Origin: Paraburkholderia bryophila
GTDB taxonomy: Bacteria; Pseudomonadota; Gammaproteobacteria; Burkholderiales; Burkholderiaceae
DNA length: 64,000 nt
Direction: 5' to 3'
Assembly: GCF_003269035.1 (NCBI RefSeq)
Contig: NZ_QLTK01000037.1
Location: forward strand, 1 to 64,000
Shown here one piece after another: positions 51,409-60,094 of the stretch. The notes under the pieces were generated by a model, which ran no database searches, was not told where the DNA came from, and saw only the letters and a list, made by a program, of their open reading frames with translations. The position numbers and the translations under genes are program-made. Within the stretch, counting starts at the first letter, position 1; each line of letters begins with the position of its first letter.

Positions 51409-53052
51409 TCAGGCCATCGAGCGCAACTCGAAGCGTTTGAGCTTGCCAGTTTCGGTGCGCGGCAACGCGCCGACGAAGCTGATCACGCGCGGGTATTTAT
51501 ACGGCGCCACGCTGTTTTTCACGAAATCCTGCAGCCGGGCAATCATGTCGGCGTCGGGTTCGTAACCGGGATTGAGCACCACGAACGCCTTGACGATCTG
51601 CCCACGCGTTTCGTCGGGCACGCCGATCACGCCGCATTCGGCTACGGCTTCATGTTGCAACAGCACGCTCTCCACTTCCGGACCCGAGATGTTGTAACCG
51701 GCGGAGACGATCATGTCGTCGGCGCGCGCCTGGTAGAACACGTAGCCGTCTTCGTCGAGATAGACCGAATCGCCCGGCAGATTCCAGCCGTCGCGTACGA
51801 ACTTCTGCTGCCGCTCGTCGGCGAGATAGCGGCAGCCGGTCGGGCCACGCACCGCGAGTTTGCCGATCGTGCCGGGCGCGACCGGTTGCATGTCGTCGTC
51901 GACGGCTTGCACGACGTAGCCCGGTATCGCGCGGCCGATCGCATGCGGGCGGATCGTGTCGCCCTGCGCGGAAATGAAAATGTGGATCAGCTCGGTGCCG
52001 CCAATGCCGTCGATCATCTCGATGCCGGTGGCGTCGTGCCACAAACGCCGCGTCGAATCGGGCAAAGCCTCGCCCGCCGAGACGGTTTTCCTGAGCGTCG
52101 ACATGTCGTGATGCGCGACGAGCGGCGCCATCTGCCGGTAGAACGTCGGCGCGGTAAACATCACGGTCGCATGAAAACGTTCGACGGTTTGCAGCAACGT
52201 TTCCGGCGTCAGCTTTTCGATCAGCACCGTGGATGCGCCCACGCGCAGCGGAAAGCACAACAGCCCACCCAGGCCGAACGTGAACGCGAGCGGCGGCGTG
52301 CCGCAGAAGATATCGCTCGATGTGGGCTTGAGCACGTGTCGCGGAAACAGATCGCACATGGCCACGACGTCGCGATGGAAATGCATGCAGCCCTTCGGCG
52401 CGCCGGTCGTGCCGCTGGTGAAGGCGATCAGGCAGACGTCGTCGGCGGCGGTATCGCAGGCGGTGAAATCGTCGGGCTTGCCGATGGCGAGTGTGTCGAG
52501 CGAATCGGCGGCGTCGTCGTGAAACAGGCGCGTCTGTTTCAGGCCCGCGCAGTAGAACTCGTCCTGAGGATCGGTGCAGCGCGCCAGTTCCTGAGTCAGG
52601 CGCGCATCGCACAATGCCGCGCCGACCTGCGCCTTTTCAATGATCTGTTTCAGTTCCTTGGCGCGCAGCAACGGCATGGTCGGCACCAGGACCAGCCCGG
52701 CCTTCAGCGCCGCGAGCGCGGTGATTGCCATATGCAACGAGTTGGGGCCGCGCAGCAGCACCCGGTTGCCGGGCTGCAAACCCATTTCATCGACCAGCAC
52801 GTGCGCGCTGCGATTCACCCGCGCCAGCAATTCGCCATACGTGGTGGCGTGCGGCTTGCCGTCCACTTCCGACCAGATCGCCGGATGGTCGGCATGGCCC
52901 GCTTCGATGCTCGTATCGAGCAGTTCCGTCGCGCAGTTCAGCCGCGCGGGGTAGGCCACGTCCGGGTTGTCCAGCAGAAAGACAGGCCATTGATCCTGCG
53001 GCGGAAGATTGTCGCGCGCGAAGGTATCGACGTGTGCTGACGGTTCCATCAT
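51409..53052 (-). CDS. abmG: 2-aminobenzoate-CoA ligase (AbmG-like)
   Basis: 547 residues; two adjacent ATGs (53052, 53049), the second better spaced from GGAG. ANL superfamily: P-loop AFTSGTTGAPKG, hinge motif YQARADDMIVSAGYNI, and the catalytic Lys in TGKLKRF near the C-terminus. Benzoate-CoA-ligase branch, matching the 2-aminobenzoate ligase of Aromatoleum (Azoarcus) evansii by context. It activates anthranilate with ATP and CoA for AbmA. It is the last gene of the operon, after a 102-base gap, the only sizeable one besides the 27 bases before the hydratase. Confidence 0.85.
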   Translation of the reverse strand: MMEPSAHVDTFARDNLPPQDQWPVFLLDNPDVAYPARLNCATELLDTSIEAGHADHPAIWSEVDGKPHATTYGELLARVNRSAHVLVDEMGLQPGNRVLLRGPNSLHMAITALAALKAGLVLVPTMPLLRAKELKQIIEKAQVGAALCDARLTQELARCTDPQDEFYCAGLKQTRLFHDDAADSLDTLAIGKPDDFTACDTAADDVCLIAFTSGTTGAPKGCMHFHRDVVAMCDLFPRHVLKPTSSDIFCGTPPLAFTFGLGGLLCFPLRVGASTVLIEKLTPETLLQTVERFHATVMFTAPTFYRQMAPLVAHHDMSTLRKTVSAGEALPDSTRRLWHDATGIEMIDGIGGTELIHIFISAQGDTIRPHAIGRAIPGYVVQAVDDDMQPVAPGTIGKLAVRGPTGCRYLADERQQKFVRDGWNLPGDSVYLDEDGYVFYQARADDMIVSAGYNISGPEVESVLLQHEAVAECGVIGVPDETRGQIVKAFVVLNPGYEPDADMIARLQDFVKNSVAPYKYPRVISFVGALPRTETGKLKRFELRSMA

Positions 53053-53154
53053 GGTCTCCGGGGCGGTGTGCCGGCTGAATGCGCTTCGGTGGGCTGGGTG
53101 GGCTTTCTCGTGCTGCGTTTGCGTGTTGCGTTCGGGTATGGCTTTGGTACGGCG

Positions 53155-53550
53155 TTACTGCGGAATCACCGCGGTCGCTTCGATCTCGACCTTGGCTTCG
53201 TCTTCGATCAGCGCGACGACCTGTACCGCGCTCATCGCGATGTCGTAGTCGCCGATCAGCTCGCGAAACGCGCGGCCAATGTCTTTCAGCGCGGCGAGAT
53301 ACTCGCGTTTGTCCGTGACGTACCACGTCATTCGCACCAGGTGCGCTGGCGTGCCGCCCGCTTCGTGCAGCACCGCCACGACGTTCCTGAGCGCCTGGAT
53401 GGCTTGCGCGGCGAAGTCGCTGGTCTGGAAACGCGCCTGTTCGTCCCAGCCGATCTGGCCGGCAATGAACACCTGCGTGCCGGTGGCCGCGACGCCGTTC
53501 GCATAGCCGCGTGGTTTGATCCAGCCGGCGGGAAGAAGAGCTTTTTTCAT
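53155..53550 (-). CDS. Rid (YjgF/YER057c) family protein without the deaminase Arg
   Basis: 131 residues; ATG overlaps the thioesterase stop by 4 bases. Rid fold: FIAGQIGWDEQARF, FAAQAIQALRNVVAVLHEAG, VEIEATAV. In RidA the segment PARSCVEV supplies the Arg needed to hydrolyse imines and enamines; here the same place reads IAMSAVQV (Met106 for Arg), so classical 2-aminoacrylate deaminase activity is unlikely. Its place in a pathway with amino/imino CoA intermediates suggests a specialised hydrolase or binding role. Confidence 0.87.
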   Translation of the reverse strand: MKKALLPAGWIKPRGYANGVAATGTQVFIAGQIGWDEQARFQTSDFAAQAIQALRNVVAVLHEAGGTPAHLVRMTWYVTDKREYLAALKDIGRAFRELIGDYDIAMSAVQVVALIEDEAKVEIEATAVIPQ

Positions 53551-53990
53551 GAGCGATGCGCCTCGATGGAGTCGGGCTGAGGGGCGAACGCCGCGAGTGC
53601 GCTCGCGATGTCCGGGGGAATATCGATAGAAACGTTGCGATCGAGCGAGGTCGTCACCAGCACCTGTTTCGCGCGGAAACGGGTTTCGCCGTTGCAATGG
53701 CCGACGATCTCGATCGAGATCGAACGCCGGCCGATTGCCGCGACGTTCAGCGTCAGCGTGATCGTTTCGCCCATCTGGCTCGGCCGCGAAAACTCGCAGT
53801 CGAGCTTGACGATCGGCAGGCCGACGCGCCGCTGACCGATCATCTGTGCGTAGTCGACATGCAAGCCTTCGTTGAACCAGTCTTCGACCAGCGCATTGGT
53901 CATCACCAGATACTGCGGAAAAAACACGATGCCCGCCGGATCGCAGTGCGAGAAGCGGATACGCACGGGGCGTTCGAAGCACGCATTCAT
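53547..53990 (-). CDS. 4-hydroxybenzoyl-CoA thioesterase-type hydrolase
   Basis: 147 residues. Hot-dog fold with the Asp motif of the 4-HBT family (FSHCDPAGIVFFPQY, Asp17). It overlaps genes on both sides by 4 bases (ATGA). It may release CoA from dead-end aromatic thioesters such as 2-aminobenzoyl-CoA or from a pathway product. Confidence 0.87.
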   Translation of the reverse strand: MNACFERPVRIRFSHCDPAGIVFFPQYLVMTNALVEDWFNEGLHVDYAQMIGQRRVGLPIVKLDCEFSRPSQMGETITLTLNVAAIGRRSISIEIVGHCNGETRFRAKQVLVTTSLDRNVSIDIPPDIASALAAFAPQPDSIEAHRS

Positions 53991-55195
53991 TTCGCGCTTC
54001 CCTTCGCGGCTTCAGCGGCATGCGCTTTCAACAGATCGCGACCGATGATCAACTGCTGCACCTCGGTGGCGCCTTCGTAAATGCGCAGCGCGCGAATCTC
54101 GCGATACAGCATCTCGACGGCGGTGCCGCTCTGCACGCCCATGCCGCCAAAGAGCTGCACGGCCGCGTCGATCACCTGCTGCGCACCTTCGCTTGCGTGC
54201 CACTTCGCCATGGCGGCTTCGCGCGTGACGTTTTCGCCCTGGTCGCGCAACCAGGCGGCGCGGTAGACGAGCAGCGCGCTACTGTCGATCGTCAACGCCA
54301 TCTGCGCGAGCCTGGCCTGCGTCAGTTGGAAATCGCCGAGCGTCTGCCCGAACATCTTGCGCGATGCGGCGCGTGCAATACCTTCCGCCATGGCATGACG
54401 CGCGAATCCTAGTGACGCGGCCGCCACCGACGTGCGGAAAATATCCAGCGTGCGCATGGCGAGTTTGAAACCCTCGCCGGGCGCGCCGAGCATCTGGCTG
54501 CGCGGCACGCGTGCGCCCGCGAAATGCAGACGCGCGAGCGGATGCGGCGCGATCACGTCGATCCGTTCAGCGATTTCAAGCCCAGGCGTATCCGCATCGA
54601 CGATAAACGCGGTGATGCCGCGCGCGCCCGCCGCTTCGCCGGTTCTCGCAAACACCACGTAGAAATCCGCGATGCCGCCGTTCGAGATCCACGTCTTGTC
54701 GCCGTCTAGCACGTAAGCGTCGCCGTCCTGGCGCGCGGAGAGCGCCATCGCGGCGACGTCCGATCCCGCCTCGGGCTCCGATAACGCGAACGCGGCGAGC
54801 GCCGTGCCGTTGGCGACGCGCGGCAAGTAGCGGGCTTTCTGTTCATGCGTGCCGCCGAGCGAAATGGCGCCCGAACCGAGGCCTTGCATGGCCAACGCGA
54901 AGTCCGCGAGACCCGAATGTCTGGCGAGCGTTTCGCGCAGCAGGCAGACGGCGCGCGTGTCGATCGTATCGCCCTGGCCGCCATAGGCCACGCCGCCCAC
55001 GCCGTATTTCAGCCAGCCGGCTGCGCCCAGTTCACGCACCAGGCGGCGGCAGGTGGCATCGACGTCGTCGTGCGATTCATGACCGAGATTCGCCTCGCAC
55101 CACGCTTCGATACCCGTGGCCAGCTCGCGGTGACGCGGCTCGAAGAACGGCCACGCCAACGCGCTGTGCAGATCCGTGTGGTTGTCGGCGCTCAA
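53987..55195 (-). CDS. acyl-CoA dehydrogenase of the 2-aminobenzoate pathway
   Basis: 402 residues. The TTG start at 55195 is supported by AAGGAG 6 bases upstream (inside the hydratase gene) and by the absence of any nearby ATG; the frame to 55249 is otherwise non-family. FAD motifs ALSEPEAGSDVAAM and GDKTWISNGG; the C-terminal IYEGATEVQQLIIGRDLL includes the catalytic Glu region. It probably oxidises a ring-derived CoA intermediate. It begins two bases after the TGA of the hydratase. Confidence 0.88.
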   Translation of the reverse strand: MSADNHTDLHSALAWPFFEPRHRELATGIEAWCEANLGHESHDDVDATCRRLVRELGAAGWLKYGVGGVAYGGQGDTIDTRAVCLLRETLARHSGLADFALAMQGLGSGAISLGGTHEQKARYLPRVANGTALAAFALSEPEAGSDVAAMALSARQDGDAYVLDGDKTWISNGGIADFYVVFARTGEAAGARGITAFIVDADTPGLEIAERIDVIAPHPLARLHFAGARVPRSQMLGAPGEGFKLAMRTLDIFRTSVAAASLGFARHAMAEGIARAASRKMFGQTLGDFQLTQARLAQMALTIDSSALLVYRAAWLRDQGENVTREAAMAKWHASEGAQQVIDAAVQLFGGMGVQSGTAVEMLYREIRALRIYEGATEVQQLIIGRDLLKAHAAEAAKGSAK

Positions 55196-55196
55196 T

Positions 55197-56048
55197 TCAA
55201 TCTCCTTCGAACACCGGACGCGATTTCGCGGCAAACGCGCTGTACGCACGCTCGAAGTCTCGCGTGCTCATGCAGATGGCCTGCGCTTGCGCCTCGGATT
55301 CGATCGCCTCGTCGATGCTCATGCTCCATTCCTGGTGCAGCATCTTCTTCGTGATGCCGTGCGCGAAGGTCGGGCCGGCGACCAGATCGGCGGCGAGTTT
55401 GTGCGCGTCTTCGAGCAGCGCGGCGGGCTCGCACAGGCGGTTGTAGAAACCCCACGCATGACCTTCTTCACCGCTTGCCGAGCGGCCCGTGAACAGCAAT
55501 TCGGCGGCGCGCCCCTGACCGATGATGCGCGGCAGGATCGCGCAGGCGCCCATGTCGCAGCCGGCCAGGCCGACGCGCGAGAACAGAAACGCGAGCTTGC
55601 TGCGCGCGGTGCCCAGGCGCAGGTCGGACGACATCGCGAGAATCGCGCCCGCGCCGGCGCAGACGCCGTCGACGGCGGCGATGATCGGCTGCGGACAATG
55701 GCGCATGGCTTTGACGAGGTCGCCGGTCATGCGCGTGAAGAGCAGCAATTCCGGCATCGGCAGATCGATCAGCGGTGCGATGATGTCGTGGACGTCGCCG
55801 CCGGAGCAGAAGTTGTCGCCCGCGCCGTGAATCACCACGGCCTTGACGTCGGTCGCGTAGCTCAGTTGGCGGAACAGATCGCGCAACTCCGCATACGACT
55901 CGAAGGTCAGCGGGTTCTTGCGTTCGGGACGGTTCAGCGTGATCGTCGCGACCTTGTCGGCGACGTGCCAGCCGAAGTGCCGCGCCTCGTAACCGGCGAG
56001 CGTCAGGCGGTTGCCGGCCAGCAGTGCGTCGGCGTTGGATCGTGTCAT
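55197..56048 (-). CDS. enoyl-CoA hydratase/isomerase family protein
   Basis: 283 residues. Crotonase signature: oxyanion loops GAGDNFCSGGDVHDI and VDGVCAGAGAILAMSSDLR. It may add water to, or open, the non-aromatic ring CoA made by AbmA. It lies 27 bases after the marR stop and two bases before the dehydrogenase start. Confidence 0.9.
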   Translation of the reverse strand: MTRSNADALLAGNRLTLAGYEARHFGWHVADKVATITLNRPERKNPLTFESYAELRDLFRQLSYATDVKAVVIHGAGDNFCSGGDVHDIIAPLIDLPMPELLLFTRMTGDLVKAMRHCPQPIIAAVDGVCAGAGAILAMSSDLRLGTARSKLAFLFSRVGLAGCDMGACAILPRIIGQGRAAELLFTGRSASGEEGHAWGFYNRLCEPAALLEDAHKLAADLVAGPTFAHGITKKMLHQEWSMSIDEAIESEAQAQAICMSTRDFERAYSAFAAKSRPVFEGD

Positions 56049-56075
56049 GGGTGTCTCCAGGGTCGGCGGTGCGGG

Positions 56076-56633
56076 TCAGTCTTTCAGCGTGTCGAGCAAG
56101 TGTTGCTTGAGCTTGCCGAGACGTTGATGGGTCCGCGATTTTTCGTCGAGGCTCAGGCCGCCGAACAGTTCGACTACCCACCGTTCGTGCGCGACCGCCA
56201 TCCGGTCGAATGCTTTGCGACCGGCGGGCGTCAGGCACACGCTGATCGAGCGGCGATCGTTCGGATCGTTGTCGCGCGAAACGAGCCCTTCTTTTTCGAG
56301 CTGGTCCGTAATGCCGGTCACGTTGCCGCCCGTCACCATCAAACGGCGCGACAGCTCGGTCATCTTCAGGCCTTCGGGATGACGCTCGAGTTGCGCCATC
56401 AGGTCGAAACGCGGCAACGTGGTGTCGAATTCGTTGCGCAAGCGCTTGCGCAGTTCGGCCTGCACCAGGTTGGTGGTGGTCAGCATGCGCAGCCACAAAC
56501 GCAGACCCATGTGGCTATCGGCGCCCGTACTCATTTCGAGGTCCACGACGTTCTCCGCGGGTTTGGCGACGCCTTTGCGCGGCGGTTTCGACTCGCTCGC
56601 CGCGGTTTTCTTGAGATTGGTTGACTTGGTCAC
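56076..56633 (-). CDS. MarR family regulator of the abm operon
   Basis: 185 residues. GTG start at 56633 overlaps the SDR stop (GTGA) with GGAGAAG upstream; the frame stays open to 57245 but that part is antisense-like. Winged helix: LKMTELSRRLMVTGGNVTGITDQLEKEGLV, then the wing DPNDRRSISVCLT. The N-terminal 40 residues are Lys/Pro-rich and charged. MarR proteins repressing aromatic-CoA operons are often lifted by the CoA thioester. The inverted repeat at the abmA promoter is a candidate site. Confidence 0.9.
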   Translation of the reverse strand: MTKSTNLKKTAASESKPPRKGVAKPAENVVDLEMSTGADSHMGLRLWLRMLTTTNLVQAELRKRLRNEFDTTLPRFDLMAQLERHPEGLKMTELSRRLMVTGGNVTGITDQLEKEGLVSRDNDPNDRRSISVCLTPAGRKAFDRMAVAHERWVVELFGGLSLDEKSRTHQRLGKLKQHLLDTLKD

Positions 56634-57412
56634 ATGACTTCTCCACCGGAGATGGAAAGGGATTGCCCCGTGATCGCGTCCGAACCGGGCTGGCACAGCC
56701 AGAGCACGGCGTCGGCAACTTGTTGCGGACTCACGAAGCGACGTTGTGGATTCGAGCGCAGCAAGGTCTCGCGCGCCTGCTGTTCGGTGCGCGAGGTCTT
56801 GCTGGTGATCTGTTCGAGCGATGCGTGCAGCAGTTCGGTTTCCGTGTAACCGGGGCAAACGGCGTTGACGGTAATGCCTTTGGTCGCGACTTCGAGCGCG
56901 AGCGAGCGGGTCAGGCCGATCACGCCGTGTTTTGCAGCGCAATAGGCGGCCACGTACGCGTAGCCGATTTGTCCCGCCGTACTGGCCACATTGACGATGC
57001 GCCCATGGCCGCGTTCGAGCATGCCGGGCAGCACCGCGCGCGTGCCGAGAAAGACGCCGGTGAGGTTCACGTCGAGCATGCGCTGCCACAGCGCCATGTC
57101 GGTGTGCGTGAACGGTGCGGCTTGCGCCTGACCGGCGTTGTTGACGAGGATATCCACCGCGCCGGCTTGTGCGAACGCATTGGCGACGGATTCTTCCTGC
57201 GTGACATCCACGGTGATGCAGGTCACGTCGCCGAGTGCCTGGCATTGTTCCCGCTGTGCCGCGAGCCGTTCCGCGTTGCGGCCCATCAGCGTGACGCGCG
57301 CGCCGGCGCGCAGCAGCGTTTGCGCGACAGCCGCGCCGATACCGCTGCCGCCGCCGGTCACTACCGCATGTTGACCGGCGAGCGTTGTCGAGGTGAGCGT
57401 GGCCGTATTCAC
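56630..57412 (-). CDS. SDR, 3-hydroxyacyl-CoA dehydrogenase-like
   Basis: 260 residues. GTG start at 57412 overlaps the abmA stop by 4 bases, with GGAGG upstream. TGGGSGIG cofactor loop, NNAGQAQ, catalytic YCAAK; the C-terminus ITGQSLSISGGEVM. It resembles 3-hydroxybutyrate/3-hydroxyacyl-CoA dehydrogenases. A dehydrogenation after ring reduction by AbmA is its likely step. Confidence 0.88.
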   Translation of the reverse strand: MNTATLTSTTLAGQHAVVTGGGSGIGAAVAQTLLRAGARVTLMGRNAERLAAQREQCQALGDVTCITVDVTQEESVANAFAQAGAVDILVNNAGQAQAAPFTHTDMALWQRMLDVNLTGVFLGTRAVLPGMLERGHGRIVNVASTAGQIGYAYVAAYCAAKHGVIGLTRSLALEVATKGITVNAVCPGYTETELLHASLEQITSKTSRTEQQARETLLRSNPQRRFVSPQQVADAVLWLCQPGSDAITGQSLSISGGEVM

Positions 57413-59781
57413 GTGGTGCCCTCCGCGCGTTGCGCGCGTTCTTGCGGCGAGAGCCCGGCGTTCGCCGCGGCCTGAGCGCGCTCGCGTTCCAGGTTGCGTT
57501 CGAGTTGGGACTTCGCTGCCGTGTAGGGCTTCGGCCACATCACATCGAAATAGCCTATTTTTGCAGCCTCGTTCAGCGTCCACGCCGGATTCGCCAGGTG
57601 CGGGCGCGCTATCGCGCACAGATCCGCACGGCCCGCCGCGATGATGCTGTTGACGTGATCCGCTTCGGAGATCGCGCCGACCGCGATCGTTGCGATGCCG
57701 GCTTCGTTACGCACGCGGTCGGAGAACGGCGTCTGGAACATGCGGCCGTAGACGGGTTTTTCCGCTTTGCTGACCTGACCCGACGAAACGTCGATCATGT
57801 CGGCGCCGGCGGCTTTGAAGGCGCGGGCGATTTGCACGGCGTCGTCCGGTGTCGTGCCGCCTTCGACCCAATCGTTCGCGGAAATCCGCACGGAAATCGG
57901 CTTGTCTTGCGGCCACACCGCGCGGATCGCCTTGAAAATTTGCAGCGGATAGCGCAGGCGGTTTTCAAGCGAGCCGCCGTATTCGTCGGTACGCTGGTTG
58001 GTCAACGGCGACAGGAAACTCGACAGAAAGTAGCCGTGTGCGCAGTGCAATTCGAGCCAATCGAAACCGGCTTCGGCGGACATTTGCGTAGCGCGGACGA
58101 ATTGCGCTTCGATCTCGCGCAGTTCTTCAGGCGTGGCTTCGTGCGAATGCTGACTGACGCCTGGCAGATACTGTTGCGGCGACGCCGAGACGAGCGGCCA
58201 GTTGCCGTCGGCGAGCGGTTGATCGATGCCTGCCCACGCGACACGAGTGGAGCCTTTCGCGCCGGAATGGCCGAGCTGAATGCCGATCTTCGCATCCGAC
58301 TGGCTGTGCACGAGATCGACAATGCGCTGCCACGCGCTCAGATGTTCGGGCGCGTACATGCCGGGACAGGCGGGCGTGATGCGCGCTTCGGGCGACACGC
58401 AGGTCATTTCCGTCATGACCAGCGCAGCGCCGCCCATGGCGCGCGCGCCGAGGTGCATCAGGTGATAGTCGCCGGCAATACCGTCGACGGCCGAATACTG
58501 CGCCATCGGCGACACCACCACGCGGTTTTTCAGCGTCACGCCGCGTAGCGTGAACGGCGTGAACATCGGCGGCACGGAATGCTTTTCGGGCGCGCGTTCT
58601 ACGCCGGAACGTTCGGCGAGCCAGTCTTCAAATCCCGACAGATAACCCGCGTCGCGTTCGCGCAGATTTTCGTGCGAGATGCGCTGCGAGCGCGTGAGCA
58701 GTGAATAGGCGAACTGTTGCGGCTCGAACGCGGTGTAGCGGTCTACATGCTCGAACCATTCGGTCGAATTGCGCGCGGCATTCTGAATTCGCAGAACGTC
58801 GATGCTGCGCACGTCGGTGTAGTGCTGCAACGCGGCGGCCAGGTCGCCGGGATGCGCGCCGATGCTGTTGGCGAGTTCGATCGAATCTTCGAGCGCGAGC
58901 TTGGTGCCCGAGCCGATCGAAAAGTGCGCGGTGTGCGCGGCGTCGCCCATCAGCACGACCGGCGTTTGCGAGCCGTCTGCGTTGTCGCGCCAATGAACCC
59001 ATTCTTTGTTGACGACGCGCGGAAAGCGGATCCACTGCGACGACCCACGCAAATGCGTGGCGTTCGACAGCAGCGGGTTGCCGTCCAGATACCTGGCGAA
59101 CAGCTTCTCGCAGAAGGCGATGCTGTCTTCCTTGCTCATTTCGTCGAGACCGGCGGCGCGCCACACGCGCTCCGGCGTTTCGACGATGAAGGTGGAGGTC
59201 TGATCGTCGAAGCGATACGCGTGGGCCTGGAACCAGCCGAATTCGGTTTCCTCGAACGCGAAGGTGAAGGCGTCGAACAGTTTTTTGGTGCCGAGCCAGA
59301 CGAAGCGGCAATCGCGCATGTCGATGGCGGGCTGGTAAGTGGCCGCGTACTTTTGACGGACCGCGCTGTTGGCGCCGTCGCAGGCGACGATCAAGTCGGC
59401 TTCGTAGACGGTGTCGTCGGTGACCTGGGTTTCGAACACCAGTTTGACGCCGAGCGCTTCGCAGCGCGCCTGCAGGATATTCAACAGACGCTTACGGCCG
59501 ATACCGCAGAAGCCATGGCCCGACGAGCGGATCTGCTCGCCGCGAAAGTTGATCTCGATGTCGTCCCAATGATTGAACGCGTCGAGGATCGCTTCGGCGC
59601 TGGGTGCGTCTGCCGCACGCAGGTTGCCGAGTGTCTGGTCGGAGAACACGACGCCCCAGCCGAAAGTGTCGTACGGGCGGTTGCGCTCCACGACGGTGAC
59701 TTCATGGGCCGGGTTCCGGCCCTTCATCAACAGGCCAAAGTACAACCCGGCCGGGCCGCCGCCGATGCAGACGATGCGCAT
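57409..59781 (-). CDS. abmA: 2-aminobenzoyl-CoA monooxygenase/reductase (AbmA-like, bifunctional)
   Basis: 790 residues. A flavoprotein monooxygenase half (GGGPAGLYFGLLMKG at 7-21; GDAAHTAHFSIGSG near 280) fused to an old-yellow-enzyme half from about 405 (MFTPFTLRGVTLKNRVVVSP; HCAHGYFLSSFLSP). The fusion is distinctive of 2-aminobenzoyl-CoA monooxygenase/reductase and the related salicylyl-CoA 5-hydroxylase/oxidoreductase. It hydroxylates and then reduces the aromatic ring, giving a non-aromatic CoA ester. It is the first gene of the operon with a near-consensus promoter. The ligase and gene set favour 2-aminobenzoate over salicylate. Confidence 0.9.
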   Translation of the reverse strand: MRIVCIGGGPAGLYFGLLMKGRNPAHEVTVVERNRPYDTFGWGVVFSDQTLGNLRAADAPSAEAILDAFNHWDDIEINFRGEQIRSSGHGFCGIGRKRLLNILQARCEALGVKLVFETQVTDDTVYEADLIVACDGANSAVRQKYAATYQPAIDMRDCRFVWLGTKKLFDAFTFAFEETEFGWFQAHAYRFDDQTSTFIVETPERVWRAAGLDEMSKEDSIAFCEKLFARYLDGNPLLSNATHLRGSSQWIRFPRVVNKEWVHWRDNADGSQTPVVLMGDAAHTAHFSIGSGTKLALEDSIELANSIGAHPGDLAAALQHYTDVRSIDVLRIQNAARNSTEWFEHVDRYTAFEPQQFAYSLLTRSQRISHENLRERDAGYLSGFEDWLAERSGVERAPEKHSVPPMFTPFTLRGVTLKNRVVVSPMAQYSAVDGIAGDYHLMHLGARAMGGAALVMTEMTCVSPEARITPACPGMYAPEHLSAWQRIVDLVHSQSDAKIGIQLGHSGAKGSTRVAWAGIDQPLADGNWPLVSASPQQYLPGVSQHSHEATPEELREIEAQFVRATQMSAEAGFDWLELHCAHGYFLSSFLSPLTNQRTDEYGGSLENRLRYPLQIFKAIRAVWPQDKPISVRISANDWVEGGTTPDDAVQIARAFKAAGADMIDVSSGQVSKAEKPVYGRMFQTPFSDRVRNEAGIATIAVGAISEADHVNSIIAAGRADLCAIARPHLANPAWTLNEAAKIGYFDVMWPKPYTAAKSQLERNLERERAQAAANAGLSPQERAQRAEGTT

Positions 59782-59787
59782 GCTTGT

Positions 59788-59843
59788 TCTCCAAGTTGGA
59801 TTCCGCTTGGAGATAATTTAGGCGTAGATAGTTTAGATGTCAA
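59788..59843 (-). promoter_or_regulatory. abmA promoter with inverted repeat
   Basis: Minus strand: -35 TTGACA (59843-59838), 17-base spacer, -10 TAAATT (59820-59815). Downstream, TCTCCAAG-N10-CTTGGAGA (59788-59813) gives perfect 8-bp arms covering the expected transcript start. The arm nearest the ATG includes the abmA ribosome site (GGAGA). A MarR operator and/or an RNA hairpin hiding the ribosome site are both possible. Confidence 0.65.
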
Positions 59844-60094
59844 GTAAATGCGCGCGAGGGTCTATCTGTGAAGTCCAGCGGATCGCGCTCCGCTGGGTTG
59901 ATCTGAATATACTCAAGAAAGAGCCGCACGGATCGCGTCACCTTGCGCATCCATTCCAGGCTGCGATCGTGGCTTCTATGCAGGAAATAATCAATCAGCG
60001 GTTCGAGGACGCCCGTCGCAGCCAGTAGCGGCGGGATCTCAGTGTAGACGCCGGTTTCGTCCGTGAGGACCTTTGCTCTTATGCTGACGAACAT
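59840..60094 (-). pseudogene. fragment resembling an integrase N-terminus
   Basis: 84 residues from ATG 60094. MFVSIRAKVLTDETGVYTEI, LLAATGVLEPLIDYFLHRSHDRSL and WMRKVTRSVRLFLEYIQINPAERD resemble the N-terminal SAM-like region of large tyrosine-recombinase/integrase proteins seen in Burkholderiales mobile elements. The frame stops inside the -35 box of abmA, so the catalytic domain is missing. The likeness is by eye and needs a search. It may be the trace of a mobile element next to the abm operon. Confidence 0.4.

Noticed and set aside
51307..53040. Long plus-strand open frame opposite the CoA ligase
   Set aside because: Antisense shadow; the ligase has full ANL motifs.
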